From DATDIC01 sp963777625 (GTDB taxonomy: Bacteria > Pseudomonadota > Alphaproteobacteria > Acetobacterales > Acetobacteraceae), in assembly GCA_963777625.1 (NCBI GenBank), contig CAVZRO010000011.1, forward strand, positions 248,001 through 312,000: 64,000 nt of DNA. Reading direction: 5' to 3'. Positions 9,122 through 17,953 of this stretch are shown here, in pieces. Positions within the stretch are counted from its first letter, which is position 1, and every line of letters starts with the position of its first letter. The position numbers and the translations under genes were made by a program. Under the pieces are notes generated by a model that had not been told where the DNA came from, made no database searches, and worked only from the letters and a program-made list of their open reading frames with translations.

Positions 9122-9808
9122 ATGCGCCGTCACATCGCCTGGACCGCCGCACTGAGCCTGGCCTGCGTGGTACCGCTGGCCTGCATGGCACAGGCCAGGG
9201 CCGACACGATCCTGCACCTGTCGGACACCGAGACGGTGACGGTGCATCCCGACGAACTGGTGGTCAGGTTGCGCGCGGAGGCCGCCGCGCCCACCGCGGC
9301 CGCCGCGCAGCAAGCGGTGAATGCGGCCATCTCGGCGGCGCTGGAGCGCGTCAGGCAGGTTGCCGGGGTAACCGAATCCACCGAGGCCTACACGGCCTGG
9401 CAGGCTACCGACCCGCAGCGCTGGGAGGCGAGCCAGACGCTGCTGCTGCGGGGCGCCGACGGCGCCGCCTTGCTGCAGTTGACCGGTGATTTGCAGCAGG
9501 CTGGCCTGGCGATCAGCTCGCTGTCCTGGCAACTTTCGCCGACCGAGTTCCGCTCGCAGCAGGACAAGGCGTTGCAGCTGGCGCTGACCAATCTGCGCGG
9601 ACGGGCTGAGCAGGCAGCCGGTCTGCTGGGACTGCGGTTCGTCGAGTTCCAGCGCGTCAATATCGCCGCGCCGCAGCCGCTGCCGATCGCGCCGCGCATG
9701 ATGATGGCGACCGCCATGTCGGCCGCCCCGACACCGCCCAGCGCCGAGCCGGAGGAATTCCGCGTCAGTGCCACCGCCGAGGCGGACGCGCTGCTGGTGC
9801 CGAAATAG
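9122..9808 (+). CDS. SIMPL-domain (DUF541) secreted protein
   Basis: Periplasmic protein of the SIMPL/DUF541 family (OMP_b-brl-related fold; E. coli YggE is the known example, linked to oxidative-stress tolerance). Signal peptide at residues 1-27 with hydrophobic core LSLACVVPLACMAQARA and a likely cut after ARA. The mature part starts with the typical TETVTVHPDELVVRLR repeat-like strand and ends FRVSATAEADALL. 228 residues is normal. The start ATG is 80 bases from the divergent EamA gene, so the two share a promoter region. Function in this organism is not known. Confidence 0.82.
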   Translation: MRRHIAWTAALSLACVVPLACMAQARADTILHLSDTETVTVHPDELVVRLRAEAAAPTAAAAQQAVNAAISAALERVRQVAGVTESTEAYTAWQATDPQRWEASQTLLLRGADGAALLQLTGDLQQAGLAISSLSWQLSPTEFRSQQDKALQLALTNLRGRAEQAAGLLGLRFVEFQRVNIAAPQPLPIAPRMMMATAMSAAPTPPSAEPEEFRVSATAEADALLVPK

Positions 9809-9832
9809 CGTCTCGTGCCGGGGGTCGCCGGC

Positions 9833-9970
9833 GGCCGCCAGCGGGTTGCCGATCCACCGGCCCTGAATATGGGCGATTGCTTTGCCTATGCCTGTGCGAA
9901 GGCCAATCGGGCCAGGCTGCTGTTCAAGGGTGACGATTTCACGAAAACCGACGTCGCTTCCGCCGGGTGA
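9833..9970 (+). pseudogene. C-terminal remnant of a VapC-type PIN toxin
   Basis: An open stretch after the SIMPL gene reads PALNMGDCFAYACAKA, then LLFKGDDFTKTD and a stop at 9968-9970. This matches the last third of VapC/PIN-domain ribonucleases, where NxGDCFAYA and LLFKGDDF hold the last acidic metal ligands. The first two thirds and any antitoxin are missing, so it is a decayed module. The rest of the 9809-10370 gap is this remnant and a family A repeat. Confidence 0.7.
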
Positions 9971-10096
9971 CAGGCAGTTCTCGCGAGCTTCGGAACGTCT
10001 GCTAACGGGCCAGGCCGCGGTGCCGTTCCACGAGTCGGACAGGACGGTCGTGGGCGGGTACCGGGCGTTGGATTTTATTCACGGGCGCTTGGGTTT

Positions 10097-10319
10097 TATA
10101 CCAGCCGTTCGAGAGGCTGAGTCTTCCTCGTGATGCCCGCGAAAGCGACGCGCAGGCGGACATCCATGCCGAGATCGCGGATTGCGTGGGCAGGCGTTGG
10201 ATTCCCGCCTGCGCGGGAATGACGGGGATGGCGGGACTGACGGGGATGGCGGGAAAGAGGGACTGACGGGAAAGCGGGAGTGACGGGAGATAGGGCGGTC
10301 TCCTGGGCGGCTGGTATTA
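10097..10319. repeat. Dispersed repeat, family A, copy 2 (with inverted outer ends)
   Basis: Starts TATACCAGCCG and ends CGGCTGGTATTA, which are near-perfect inverted ends. Inside lie a GATTCCCGCC / GCGGGAATGACGG core and several short copies of GACGGGAAAG-like sequence. The shape suggests a small non-coding mobile unit or paired palindromic elements. Confidence 0.65.
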
Positions 10320-10370
10320 GTTACCTGCCTGTGCGGGACACCAGGCGGAATATCGGGCGGAGGCGGGGGC

Positions 10371-11258
10371 GTGAGCCGGGCGGAACGGATCGCGATCGGC
10401 AGCATCGGCTTGGGGTGCGTGGTGCTGGCGCTCAAGGCCGCGGCGTGGTGGGTGACCGGCAGCGCGGGGTTCTATTCCGACGCGCTGGAGACCACGGTCA
10501 ATGTGGCGGCCAGCCTGATGGCGCTGTTCGCGGTGCGGCTGGCCGCGGTGCCGGCGGATGCCAACCATCCGTACGGGCACGCGAAGGCGGAATTCTTCGC
10601 CGCGGTGGTCGAGGGCGTACTGATCGTGCTGGCGGCGCTGTCGATTTTCGAGCGCGCCTGGCACGGGTTGCAGGCGCCGACGCCGCTGACCGCGATCGGG
10701 ATGGGCATCGGGCTGATCCTGGTGGCAACCGCGTTGAATGCGGCCTGGGCATGGCGGCTGATCCGCGCCGGCCGAAGCCTGCATTCGCCGGCGCTGGTGG
10801 GGGATGGGCAGCACCTGGTGGGAGACGTGGTGACCTCGGGCGCGATCGTCGCCGGGGTCGGCGTGGCGGCCTTGACCGGGTTGCGGGCCATGGATCCGGC
10901 GATCGCCGTGCTGGCCGGGCTGTATGTGCTGTGGTCGGGAATGCGGATGATCTCTGCTTCGGTCGGCGGGCTGATGGATGCGGCGCCCGAGCCGGCGGTG
11001 GTCGCCCGCGTCCGAGAGCTGGTGTCGGAAAGCGCGGAGGGGGCGCTGGAGGCGCACGACCTGCGCATGCGCTATGCCGGGCGGGTGAGTTTCCTGGAGT
11101 TTCACCTGGTGGTGCCGGGCGGCATGACGGTGGCGGAATCGCACGCGATCTGCGACCGCATCGAGGACACGCTGAAGGGCGAAATGGCGAACCTGGTGAT
11201 CACCATCCATGTCGAGCCGGAGGTGAAGGCGAAGCAGCAGGGTGTGCCGGTGCTGTAG
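10371..11258 (+). CDS. Cation diffusion facilitator (CDF) family metal exporter
   Basis: Proton-coupled divalent metal (zinc, iron, cadmium or similar) efflux across the inner membrane. The 295 residues give six helices up to about residue 205, then a cytoplasmic domain. Metal-site helices are GFYSDALETTVNVAAS (helix 2; SDxxET in place of the usual HxxxD layout) and GDGQHLVGDVVTSGAIV (helix 5, HxxxD). The region ANHPYGHAKAEFFAAV is the CDF loop signature. The start is GTG at 10371, since there is no nearer ATG. The TonB-like gene starts two bases after the stop. Metal choice is not predictable here. Confidence 0.9.
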   Translation: MSRAERIAIGSIGLGCVVLALKAAAWWVTGSAGFYSDALETTVNVAASLMALFAVRLAAVPADANHPYGHAKAEFFAAVVEGVLIVLAALSIFERAWHGLQAPTPLTAIGMGIGLILVATALNAAWAWRLIRAGRSLHSPALVGDGQHLVGDVVTSGAIVAGVGVAALTGLRAMDPAIAVLAGLYVLWSGMRMISASVGGLMDAAPEPAVVARVRELVSESAEGALEAHDLRMRYAGRVSFLEFHLVVPGGMTVAESHAICDRIEDTLKGEMANLVITIHVEPEVKAKQQGVPVL

Positions 11259-11260
11259 CG

Positions 11261-12154
11261 ATGGCGGTAACCATGGCGTGGCACATTGCGGGCTATTGTG
11301 CCGCGCGTTCCGCCACCGAGTCCGCTATGGTCCCGCCGGACGAAATGACTGCCGATCGCGATGAAACGGAGGCCCTGTCGCGCCGCGTGGAAACCGGCGG
11401 GCGAACTGGGCTGTCCCGCGCGGCGCTGGCCTCCTTGACGCTGCACGGATTGGTGCTGGCGATCGTCGTGCTGTGGCTGGCAGGCCCGCGCAGCCTGCCG
11501 GACGCGGCGGACCAAGGCACAAAGGTGGAGCTGATGATGGTGGAGAAGGCGGGCGGAGGACCGCCGGCCAGCGCCGTGCCGCCGGCTCCCGTCACGCCGC
11601 CGCAGCCGACGCCGCCCGCGCCGTCACCGGCCGTGCCGTCGCCGGCGGTGCGTGCGGCGTCGGTGGCGTCGCCGGCATTGCCGGAGGCGCAGAGCGATCT
11701 GCCGGTGCCGCCCGTGCCGCCCCCTGCTCCGCCGGCGGCGCGTCGCAGCGCGGCGGTGGTGCCGGTGACGCAGACGCCGCCTCCGGCACCTGAGGCACCC
11801 AGGGCGATGCAGACGAATTTGGGCGGGACCGACAGTGCAACGGACGCGATCGCGCGCGGCGACGACGTGGTGCCGGCGCGACCGGACGCGCAATACCATA
11901 ACCGCCCACCGGCCTATCCGCGGGACGCCGCGCTGCGCGGTGAGCAGGGGGCGGTGACGCTGCTTATCCATATCTCCCCGGCGGGATTGCCGATGGCGGT
12001 GGACGTGACGGCGAGCTCCGGTTTTCTGCTGCTCGACCGCGCCGCGCGGGACGCGGTGGCGAACTGGCATTTTCTGCCTGCGGTGCGCGACGGGGCGCCG
12101 GTGGCGGCGGAGATGCCGTTGCGGGTGCGGTTCGAGCTGGACAATGCGCGGTAG
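11261..12154 (+). CDS. TonB-family energy-transducing protein
   Basis: Links inner-membrane proton energy to outer-membrane receptors. Layout: short cytoplasmic N-terminus, one membrane anchor ASLTLHGLVLAIVVLWLAG, a long Pro/Ala-rich periplasmic spacer, and a C-terminal TonB domain from about residue 210 (PPAYPRDAALRGEQGAVTLL, then LDRAARDAVANWHFLPA). Candidate starts are ATG 11261, 11273, 11327 and 11345; the first is given, but 11345 (GGACGA seven bases upstream) is equally possible. No ExbB/ExbD pair is in the window. It lies directly behind the CDF exporter, perhaps in one operon, hinting at metal homeostasis. Confidence 0.85.
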   Translation: MAVTMAWHIAGYCAARSATESAMVPPDEMTADRDETEALSRRVETGGRTGLSRAALASLTLHGLVLAIVVLWLAGPRSLPDAADQGTKVELMMVEKAGGGPPASAVPPAPVTPPQPTPPAPSPAVPSPAVRAASVASPALPEAQSDLPVPPVPPPAPPAARRSAAVVPVTQTPPPAPEAPRAMQTNLGGTDSATDAIARGDDVVPARPDAQYHNRPPAYPRDAALRGEQGAVTLLIHISPAGLPMAVDVTASSGFLLLDRAARDAVANWHFLPAVRDGAPVAAEMPLRVRFELDNAR

Positions 12155-12234
12155 GCTGGGACGCGTGGAGGATAAAACCGGCGTCTATGATGATGTAAGA
12201 TGATGCCGCCAGGGGCTTTTCTGTGATTACGCCC

Positions 12235-12263
12235 TTGACGGCATATGCCTTGCAGAGCATATC
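12235..12263 (+). promoter_or_regulatory. Candidate promoter of the higBA-like module
   Basis: TTGACG at 12235-12240, 17-base spacer, CATATC at 12258-12263. Transcription would begin near 12270, almost on the ATG at 12272, which argues against the earlier ATG at 12245. Confidence 0.45.
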
Positions 12264-12271
12264 AGAAGGCG

Positions 12272-12634
12272 ATGGAGTGGACGGTTGCGTTTCATGAAGC
12301 GTTTGCTGACGAGTTTCTGGAACTAGATCCGCCAATCCGCCAGGAACTGGCCGCGCATATCGCTCTTCTGAAACAGTTCGGCCCCCATCTGAGGCGTCCT
12401 TACGCCGACACGCTGAAGGGCTCGAAGCACGCCAACATGAAGGAACTGCGGTTCGACGCAGCCGATGGCGTGTGGCGTGTAGCCTACGCTTTCGATCCGT
12501 CTCGCCAGGCCATTATTCTCATGGCCGGGGACAAGTCGGGGGAGAGCAGCGCGCGCTTTTACCGGCAACTGATCGCGAGGGCGGATGCCCGGTTCAACGA
12601 CCATCTCGCCCAGTTCAGTAAACGAGGTAAATGA
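12272..12634 (+). CDS. HigB/RelE-like toxin of a type II toxin-antitoxin pair
   Basis: Phage-derived Gp49/HigB-type ribosome-dependent mRNA endonuclease family. About 120 residues: WTVAFHEAFADEFLEL, ELAAHIALLKQFGPHL, then the family core LKGSKHANMKELRF and WRVAYAFDPSRQAIIL with AGDKSG at the end. Toxin precedes antitoxin, as in hig loci. Its TGA overlaps the antitoxin ATG (ATGA at 12631-12634). An ATG at 12245 is in frame but lies within the likely promoter. Target and activity are inferred from the family. Confidence 0.82.
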   Translation: MEWTVAFHEAFADEFLELDPPIRQELAAHIALLKQFGPHLRRPYADTLKGSKHANMKELRFDAADGVWRVAYAFDPSRQAIILMAGDKSGESSARFYRQLIARADARFNDHLAQFSKRGK

Positions 12635-13017
12635 TGGCTATCCCGATTGAGAACATTCTGGAGCAGTTGCCGGCCAGCGAGCAACGGGCAATCGAGGCGC
12701 GCACGCACGAACTGGTCGCTGAATACCTCACACTTCAGGACGTCAGGAAGGCTCGCGCCTTGACTCAAGAGCGCATGGCCGAGTTGCTCGGCATCAATCA
12801 GGAGAATGTCTCCCGACTCGAAAAGCGAACCGACCTGTTGCTGTCGACTTTGGGCAGCTACATCGCGGCCATGGGAGGGCGGTTGCAGATAGTTGCCGAA
12901 TTCCCCGACCGGCCGCCGATCGTGCTCTCCGGGCTTGGCGATACCGACGATGCAAAGCCGGGGAAGACTGGCAGAAGAAAGGTATCCCGAACCGACCGCG
13001 TTTTACCGCGGCCATGA
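12631..13017 (+). CDS. HigA-like antitoxin (XRE-type helix-turn-helix)
   Basis: DNA-binding antitoxin that normally neutralises the upstream toxin and represses the pair. The HTH is in ARALTQERMAELLGINQENV followed by SRLEKRTDLLLSTL, close to the HigA pattern. The 128-residue frame carries a C-terminal tail (TGRRKVSRTDRVLPRP) beyond the usual end. Translational overlap with the toxin supports a functional pair. Confidence 0.82.
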   Translation: MMAIPIENILEQLPASEQRAIEARTHELVAEYLTLQDVRKARALTQERMAELLGINQENVSRLEKRTDLLLSTLGSYIAAMGGRLQIVAEFPDRPPIVLSGLGDTDDAKPGKTGRRKVSRTDRVLPRP

Positions 13018-13107
13018 CGCGTTATAGGCGCAAGCAGGTTGCCGATGCTGTTCATTTTGGCATCAGCACCAGCAGGCAGACGCGCGTTGACTCTGTTTGT
13101 CGCGCCC

Positions 13108-13214
13108 ACGGAGGCAGGAACCCAGCGGGTGAGAGTTGGATTCCCGCTTTCGCGGGAATGACGAGAGGGGCACGGGAATGAAGGGATGGGTGAGTTTGCA
13201 CGCCTGCTGGTATC
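13108..13214. repeat. Dispersed repeat, family A, copy 3
   Basis: GGAGGCAGG, then GATTCCCGCTTTCGCGGGAA core, ending GCTGGTATCAG. It fills most of the gap between higA and hpf; I see no gene in the remainder. Confidence 0.65.
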
Positions 13215-13287
13215 AGTTTTCTACCGGAACGCCCGACCCACCATCCATGAAAGCGCGTCTTGCGCCGGGAGTTGGTCCCCCGATAGA

Positions 13288-13884
13288 TCAGCTTTTCGTT
13301 CCGTTGGGATCGATCCAGCCGATGTGGCCGTCGGTGCGGCGGTAGATGACGTTGAACTCGCCGGTGGTGCTGTTGCGGAACATCAGCACCTGCTGGTCGG
13401 CAAGATCCATCCGCATCACCGCTTCGCCCACCGATAGCCGGCTGATTTCGGCGGGTTGCTCGGCGATCACGGTGGCGTAGGCGTCGATCCCGCCATCGCC
13501 GTTGTCGGCGCCATCCGCCGCGGGGTTTTCCGCCTGCCGCAGAACGTATTGGCGCGCGGCCTCGGGGCGCTCGCGGTTGGCGATATCGCGCGCGTGGTCG
13601 CTGACGCGCCGCCGGTAGCGGCGCAGCCGCTTGGCGATATGCTCGGCGGCGTCATCGAACGCGCTGTTGGCGTCCGCCGCCTCCCCTTCCCCGCGCAGGC
13701 TCAGCCCGCGTCCGGCATGCACGTTGATGTCGCAGGTGAAGAAGCTGCGCGCGCGGCCGAAGGTGACCTGCGCGTCCAGCGCGTGATCGAAGTATTTGCC
13801 GGCAATTCCCTCCAGATGCCGGGCGACCCGCTCGCGCAGCGCCTCGGACAATTCCACCTGCTTGCCGGAAACGTTGATCTCCAT
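13288..13884 (-). CDS. hpf: Ribosome hibernation promoting factor, long form
   Basis: Binds the 30S subunit and pairs ribosomes into inactive 100S dimers in starvation. N-terminal S30AE domain residues 1-105 (MEINVSGKQVELSEALRERV, then HLEGIAGKYFDH and the typical basic SDHARDIANRERPEA region). C-terminal dimerisation domain from about 140: GEAVMRMDLADQQVLMFRN, FNVIYRRTDGHIGWIDP. 198 residues marks the long type. It is the last gene of the kdsD-lpt-rpoN block. In many relatives ptsN follows; here a repeat and a toxin-antitoxin pair follow instead. Confidence 0.93.
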   Translation of the reverse strand: MEINVSGKQVELSEALRERVARHLEGIAGKYFDHALDAQVTFGRARSFFTCDINVHAGRGLSLRGEGEAADANSAFDDAAEHIAKRLRRYRRRVSDHARDIANRERPEAARQYVLRQAENPAADGADNGDGGIDAYATVIAEQPAEISRLSVGEAVMRMDLADQQVLMFRNSTTGEFNVIYRRTDGHIGWIDPNGTKS

Positions 13885-13955
13885 GCCCGCCTCTCCCCCC
13901 GCTGGTACGTGGCCGCATGGCCGTCAACGCCCGTGGGAAAACCGGAAGGGGCGCG

Positions 13956-15446
13956 TCAGGCTGGCACGGCCTTTTCCCGTTTGCGCTGCACGGAGTTGGG
14001 GATGCGCAGCGCCTCCCGGTATTTGGCCACGGTCCGGCGGGCAATGTCCACGCCTTCGCGCCGGAGGGCGGCAACGATCGCGTCATCGGAGAGGACCTCG
14101 TCGGGCGTTTCCGCGCCAATCAGCAGGCGGATCCGATGGCGCACAGCCTCGGCGCTGTGGGCTGCGCCATCCATCCCGGGGATCGCGGTGGTGAAAAAAT
14201 ATTTGAGCTCGAATATGCCACGCGGGGTGGCGACGTATTTGTTGGCCGTCACGCGGCTGACGGTGCTTTCGTGCATTTCCACGGCATCGGCGATATCGCG
14301 CAGGATCAGCGGGCGGAGAAATTCGACGCCGAATTTCAGAAATGCGTCCTGCTGGCGAACGATTTCGGCGGTGACGCGCAGGATGGTCTGAGCCCGCTGC
14401 TGCAGCGAGCGCACCAGCCAGTTGGCGGTGGCGAGCCGCTCGGTCAGGAACAGGCGCGCCTCCTTGGCCGCGCCTGGCGCCACTTTCGCGTAGAGACGCT
14501 GGTTCACCAGCACGCGCGGCAATGTCTCCGGGTTCAGTTCGAGCGTCCAGCCGCCGCCGGGCGTGGCATGCATCAGGATATCGGGGATTACGATCTGCAC
14601 GGGCACGCCGTCGGCGCGCCAGCCGGGCTTGGGGTCGAGTGACCGAAGCTCCGTGATCATGTCGGCGAGGTCTTCGGAATCGACGCCGCACAGGCTCATC
14701 AGACGCCGGAGATCGCGGCGGGCCAGCAGGTCCAGATGGTCGAGCAGCGTCTGCATGGCCGGATCCAGCCGGTTGCGATCGGCCAGTTGCGCGGCAAGGC
14801 ACTCTCGCAAATCACGGGCGAACAGGCCGGACGGGTCGAACCGCATCATGCGCGCACGGATCGCCTCCAGGCGTTCCAGCGGCACACCCATGGCATGGGC
14901 GATTGCGGCGGGCTCGGCGGTCAGCCGTCCGACCGGCGACAGCAGGGCGATCAGGTGCGCGCCGATCAGGCGATCGCCGGGATCGCTGAATTCGAGCCGA
15001 AGCTGCTCACCGAGCTGTTCGTGGAGCGGGCGATGCGTCTCGGCTATGTCGTCGATGCCGCGCTCATTGTCGGCGAAATCCAGGGTGCCGCCGCGATGGC
15101 TGAACGAGGCGGGCGCGCCGTCGGATACGCCGCCGGGATCGTAGGTCTCCGCGTGTTCGGTATCGAGCGGTGATGTCGCCGGATCCGGCAAGGTGTCGGC
15201 GCGCGCGTGATCGGCGGTGTCGGCGTCCGGCTCGGTTCGGGCGGGAAGCTGCTCGGGCGCGGCGCGCTCGGGCGACGGTTCGTCGGGTTCGGCGCGCTCC
15301 AGCAGCGGGTTGCGCTCCAGCTCCTCCTCGATGAAGGTGGTGACTTCCTGGTTGGTGTATTGCAGCAGCTTGATGGCCTGACGCAGCTGCGGCGTCATGA
15401 CCAGCGACTGTCCCTGGCGCAGCTCCAGACGCGGGCCGATCGCCAT
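13956..15446 (-). CDS. rpoN: RNA polymerase sigma-54 factor
   Basis: Directs RNA polymerase to -24/-12 promoters that need enhancer-binding ATPases. Region I is Gln/Leu-rich (LRQGQSLVMTPQLRQAIKLL), then an acidic region II, a core-binding part with TEEIE-type helices, the HTH, and the RpoN box ARRTVAKYRE at 469-478. 496 residues is full length with no frame break. Position between lptB and hpf is the standard alphaproteobacterial order. Likely controls nitrogen and flagellar-type genes elsewhere; none of its -24/-12 sites was recognised with confidence in this window. Confidence 0.96.
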   Translation of the reverse strand: MAIGPRLELRQGQSLVMTPQLRQAIKLLQYTNQEVTTFIEEELERNPLLERAEPDEPSPERAAPEQLPARTEPDADTADHARADTLPDPATSPLDTEHAETYDPGGVSDGAPASFSHRGGTLDFADNERGIDDIAETHRPLHEQLGEQLRLEFSDPGDRLIGAHLIALLSPVGRLTAEPAAIAHAMGVPLERLEAIRARMMRFDPSGLFARDLRECLAAQLADRNRLDPAMQTLLDHLDLLARRDLRRLMSLCGVDSEDLADMITELRSLDPKPGWRADGVPVQIVIPDILMHATPGGGWTLELNPETLPRVLVNQRLYAKVAPGAAKEARLFLTERLATANWLVRSLQQRAQTILRVTAEIVRQQDAFLKFGVEFLRPLILRDIADAVEMHESTVSRVTANKYVATPRGIFELKYFFTTAIPGMDGAAHSAEAVRHRIRLLIGAETPDEVLSDDAIVAALRREGVDIARRTVAKYREALRIPNSVQRKREKAVPA

Positions 15447-15460
15447 GGCGGGCGGTCTGG

Positions 15461-16216
15461 TTACAGGCTGAACCGCTCGCCGAGATAGACGCGGCGGACG
15501 TCGGCATGCGCCACCACCTCGTCCGGCGCGCCTTCCATCAGCACCTCGCCGTCGTGCATGATGTAGGCGCGGTCGATGATCTCCAGCGTCTCGCGCACAT
15601 TGTGGTCGGTGATCAGCACACCGATGCCGCGATGCTTGAGATGGGAGACCAGGTCGCGGATCTCGCCGACCGCGATCGGGTCGATGCCGGCGAGCGGTTC
15701 ATCGAGCAGGATATAGGCGGGCTGGGTGGCCAGGGCGCGGGCGATTTCCACCCGCCGCCGCTCGCCGCCCGACAGCGCCAGGGCGGGCGTGCGGCGCAGA
15801 TGGCTGATGCCAAATTCCGCCAGCAGCTCATCCAGCATCATGTCGCGACGGTCGGCGTCGGGCTCGACCACCTCCAGCGCCGCCATCACGTTCTGCTCGA
15901 CATTCAGGCCGCGGAACACGCTGGCTTCCTGCGGCAGATAGCCGATGCCGAGGCGGGCGCGGCGATACATGGGCAGCAGCGTGATGTCGGCGCCATCGAG
16001 CGCGATGGCGCCGGTATCCGGCCGGATCAGGCCGATGATCATGTAGAAGGTGGTGGTCTTGCCGGCACCGTTGGGGCCGAGCAGACCCACCGCCTCGCCG
16101 CGGCGCAAGGTGACCGACACGTTGCGCACGACGGGGCGTTTTCGGTACGTCTTGCCCACGCCGGTGGCGGCGAGACCAGTTGCGCTAGTAACGAGACGAA
16201 ACGCAGCGGCGTTCAC
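15461..16216 (-). CDS. lptB: LPS export ABC transporter ATPase LptB
   Basis: Cytoplasmic ATPase of the LptB2FG complex that extracts LPS from the inner membrane. Walker A GPNGAGKTT 47-55, Q-loop in YLPQEASVFRGL, signature LSGGERRR, Walker B ILLDEP, H-loop in LITDHNV. The 251 residues begin with a short extra N-terminus. Starts with GTG, overlapping the lptA stop in GTGA at 16216-16213. lptF and lptG are not in the window. Confidence 0.95.
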   Translation of the reverse strand: MNAAAFRLVTSATGLAATGVGKTYRKRPVVRNVSVTLRRGEAVGLLGPNGAGKTTTFYMIIGLIRPDTGAIALDGADITLLPMYRRARLGIGYLPQEASVFRGLNVEQNVMAALEVVEPDADRRDMMLDELLAEFGISHLRRTPALALSGGERRRVEIARALATQPAYILLDEPLAGIDPIAVGEIRDLVSHLKHRGIGVLITDHNVRETLEIIDRAYIMHDGEVLMEGAPDEVVAHADVRRVYLGERFSL

Positions 16217-17276
16217 TGTGATCCTCCGGGCTGGGTTTTTCCAGGCGGGGTTTTTCCCGGTTCGGATTTTCCGGGCTCGGATTTTCCAGGTTGGCCGGCA
16301 GGCCCGGCAAGGGCGCCGTTGGTATTATCGTTCGGTACGATCAATCCCTGGACGCGGCCGCTGTTGCCGGACAGCAGGCGGGAGATGCCGGTTTTCAGGT
16401 TGACCTCCGCGCGGACGCCGGCAAGCTGGTTTTCCCCGCGGGTGATGCGGACATTGCCGACCAGGATGGCGATGCCGGTTTCCGGCACATAGACGCCGCG
16501 ATCGCCGGTGACGAAATCGGTGGGCGTGCGGATCGAGACGTGACCGAATGCCTCGACCTTCTCCAGCTTGCCGGAGGCGGCGAGCGGGTCCTCGGCGGAG
16601 GACGGCGCGGCGGGTTTGGCGGCGACCGGGGTCGGCGCCGGGGGGGTTGCGGGCGCCGGCGTGGTGTAGGCGACCAGAACATCGGCGGCGATGCGCCGCG
16701 CGTCCTTGGTCACGACGACCGCGTCGCCACGGGCCACGGCCATGTGCTTCTGCGCCCAGTATTCCAGGTCGTCGCGGGCGGTAATCACGTCGTTCGGGGT
16801 GGTGAGCCGGAGATCATGGCCGGTCATCACCATGACCGCCTGATCCAGGTCATAGACGGCGTGATCGCCCTGCGCCCGGTCGGTCGGGGTGAAGATCACG
16901 ACATGGCCTTCCGCCTCGACCCGGTAAATCTCGTTGCCGGACGTGTCCGCGTCGCCGGCGAGGCCCGGCTGCGACGGGCCGGCATTGGTGGAGGCAGGCG
17001 CGGTGGCGGCGGGACCGCGGCTTGCGTCGCGGCGGCGGGGGTCGCAGCACTGCCGGTTTTCTTGCGGTAGTAAGCAATCAGACGATCCGCATCGACGGTG
17101 ACGTTCTGGCGCACCGCGGTGGCATTGCCGCTGGCGATGACCCGGTGCTGGTTCTGTTGCCATTCGATGCCGCTCTGCGCGGTGATGTCGATCGGGCCAC
17201 CTTGCGAAAGGTCGATACCCTGAGCGAGGGCGGGGGCCGGCAGCAGCGTCGCCAGCAGGAGCCAGCGCAGCATCAT
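16213..17276 (-). CDS. lptA: LPS periplasmic carrier LptA, one frame break and an unusual Pro-Gly-Lys tail
   Basis: Periplasmic bridge protein for LPS transport. Signal peptide LRWLLLATLLPAPALAQG, then OstA/LptA beta-jellyroll strands (DITAQSGIEWQQNQHRVIA, RNVTVDADRLIAYY; later VEAEGHVVIFTPTDRAQGD and NVRITRGENQLAG). The frame changes within the low-complexity Ala/Pro stretch near 17000-17045. Because lptA is normally essential and both sides are intact, a sequencing indel is likelier than gene loss. The C-terminus adds a tail of repeated PGKSE/PGKTP units. Coupled by ATGA to lptC upstream and by GTGA to lptB downstream. Confidence 0.88.
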
Positions 17277-17953
17277 TGCGCGGTGGCTCCGTTCAGCACC
17301 ATGTGCGCCGGTCCGGCAAACAGGATCTGATCGCCTTTGTCGGTGAGGGTGAACCCGCCTTTCGCGTCCAGCACGCCGAACGGACCCTCGGCATGCACGG
17401 GTTCAGCACCGGCGGCGGCGCCCTGGGCGGTGTCCACGGCGGCGCTTTCGGTCTTCATGGTGGTTCCGTCGTCGCGGTAGAGCGTCACGTGGTGCGACAG
17501 ATCGAGCGCGTTGTCGTGCTGACGGAACACGCCGGCATCGGCCTGGAGCATGACCCAGGTGCCGTTTTCGAGGGTTATGTCGCCCTTCGGATCGTGCAGG
17601 TTGACGCGATTCGGATTGACCTGGGTGGCAGTGGTGGCGGTCACCGTATAGGGCCGGCCGCGATCGTCCACACCGTGATAGCGGGCGTCGATCACCGTAT
17701 CCCCGGCAACGTCGCCGGTAAAGCCGGCGAGGGCCAGGCGGCCCTGCGCGGTGGTGCGCTTCAGTTCGGGCCACATCGCCATCGTGGTGAGCAGCGCGAG
17801 CGCCACGGCGGGCAGCACCAGCTTCGCCAGCAGGATCATCAGCCGCCGGCGGGCCAGGCCGCCCTGTGTCGGCGGGCGGCGCATTCGGCTGACGGCGGAA
17901 CCGACCAGCCGTTGACTGCTGCGCCGGGTGGCGAGTGGGGCAACCGATGGCAT
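17273..17953 (-). CDS. lptC: LPS export protein LptC
   Basis: Bitopic inner-membrane protein that receives LPS from LptB2FG and hands it to LptA. One membrane segment at about residues 38-60 (LMILLAKLVLPAVALALLTT), then a periplasmic jellyroll with GRPYTVTATTATQ, GDITLENGTWVMLQADAGV and the late strand GPFGVLDAKGGFTL. 226 residues fits alphaproteobacterial LptC. Its stop overlaps the lptA start (ATGA), and its start abuts the kdsD stop, so the whole block is tightly coupled. Confidence 0.92.
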   Translation of the reverse strand: MPSVAPLATRRSSQRLVGSAVSRMRRPPTQGGLARRRLMILLAKLVLPAVALALLTTMAMWPELKRTTAQGRLALAGFTGDVAGDTVIDARYHGVDDRGRPYTVTATTATQVNPNRVNLHDPKGDITLENGTWVMLQADAGVFRQHDNALDLSHHVTLYRDDGTTMKTESAAVDTAQGAAAGAEPVHAEGPFGVLDAKGGFTLTDKGDQILFAGPAHMVLNGATAQ

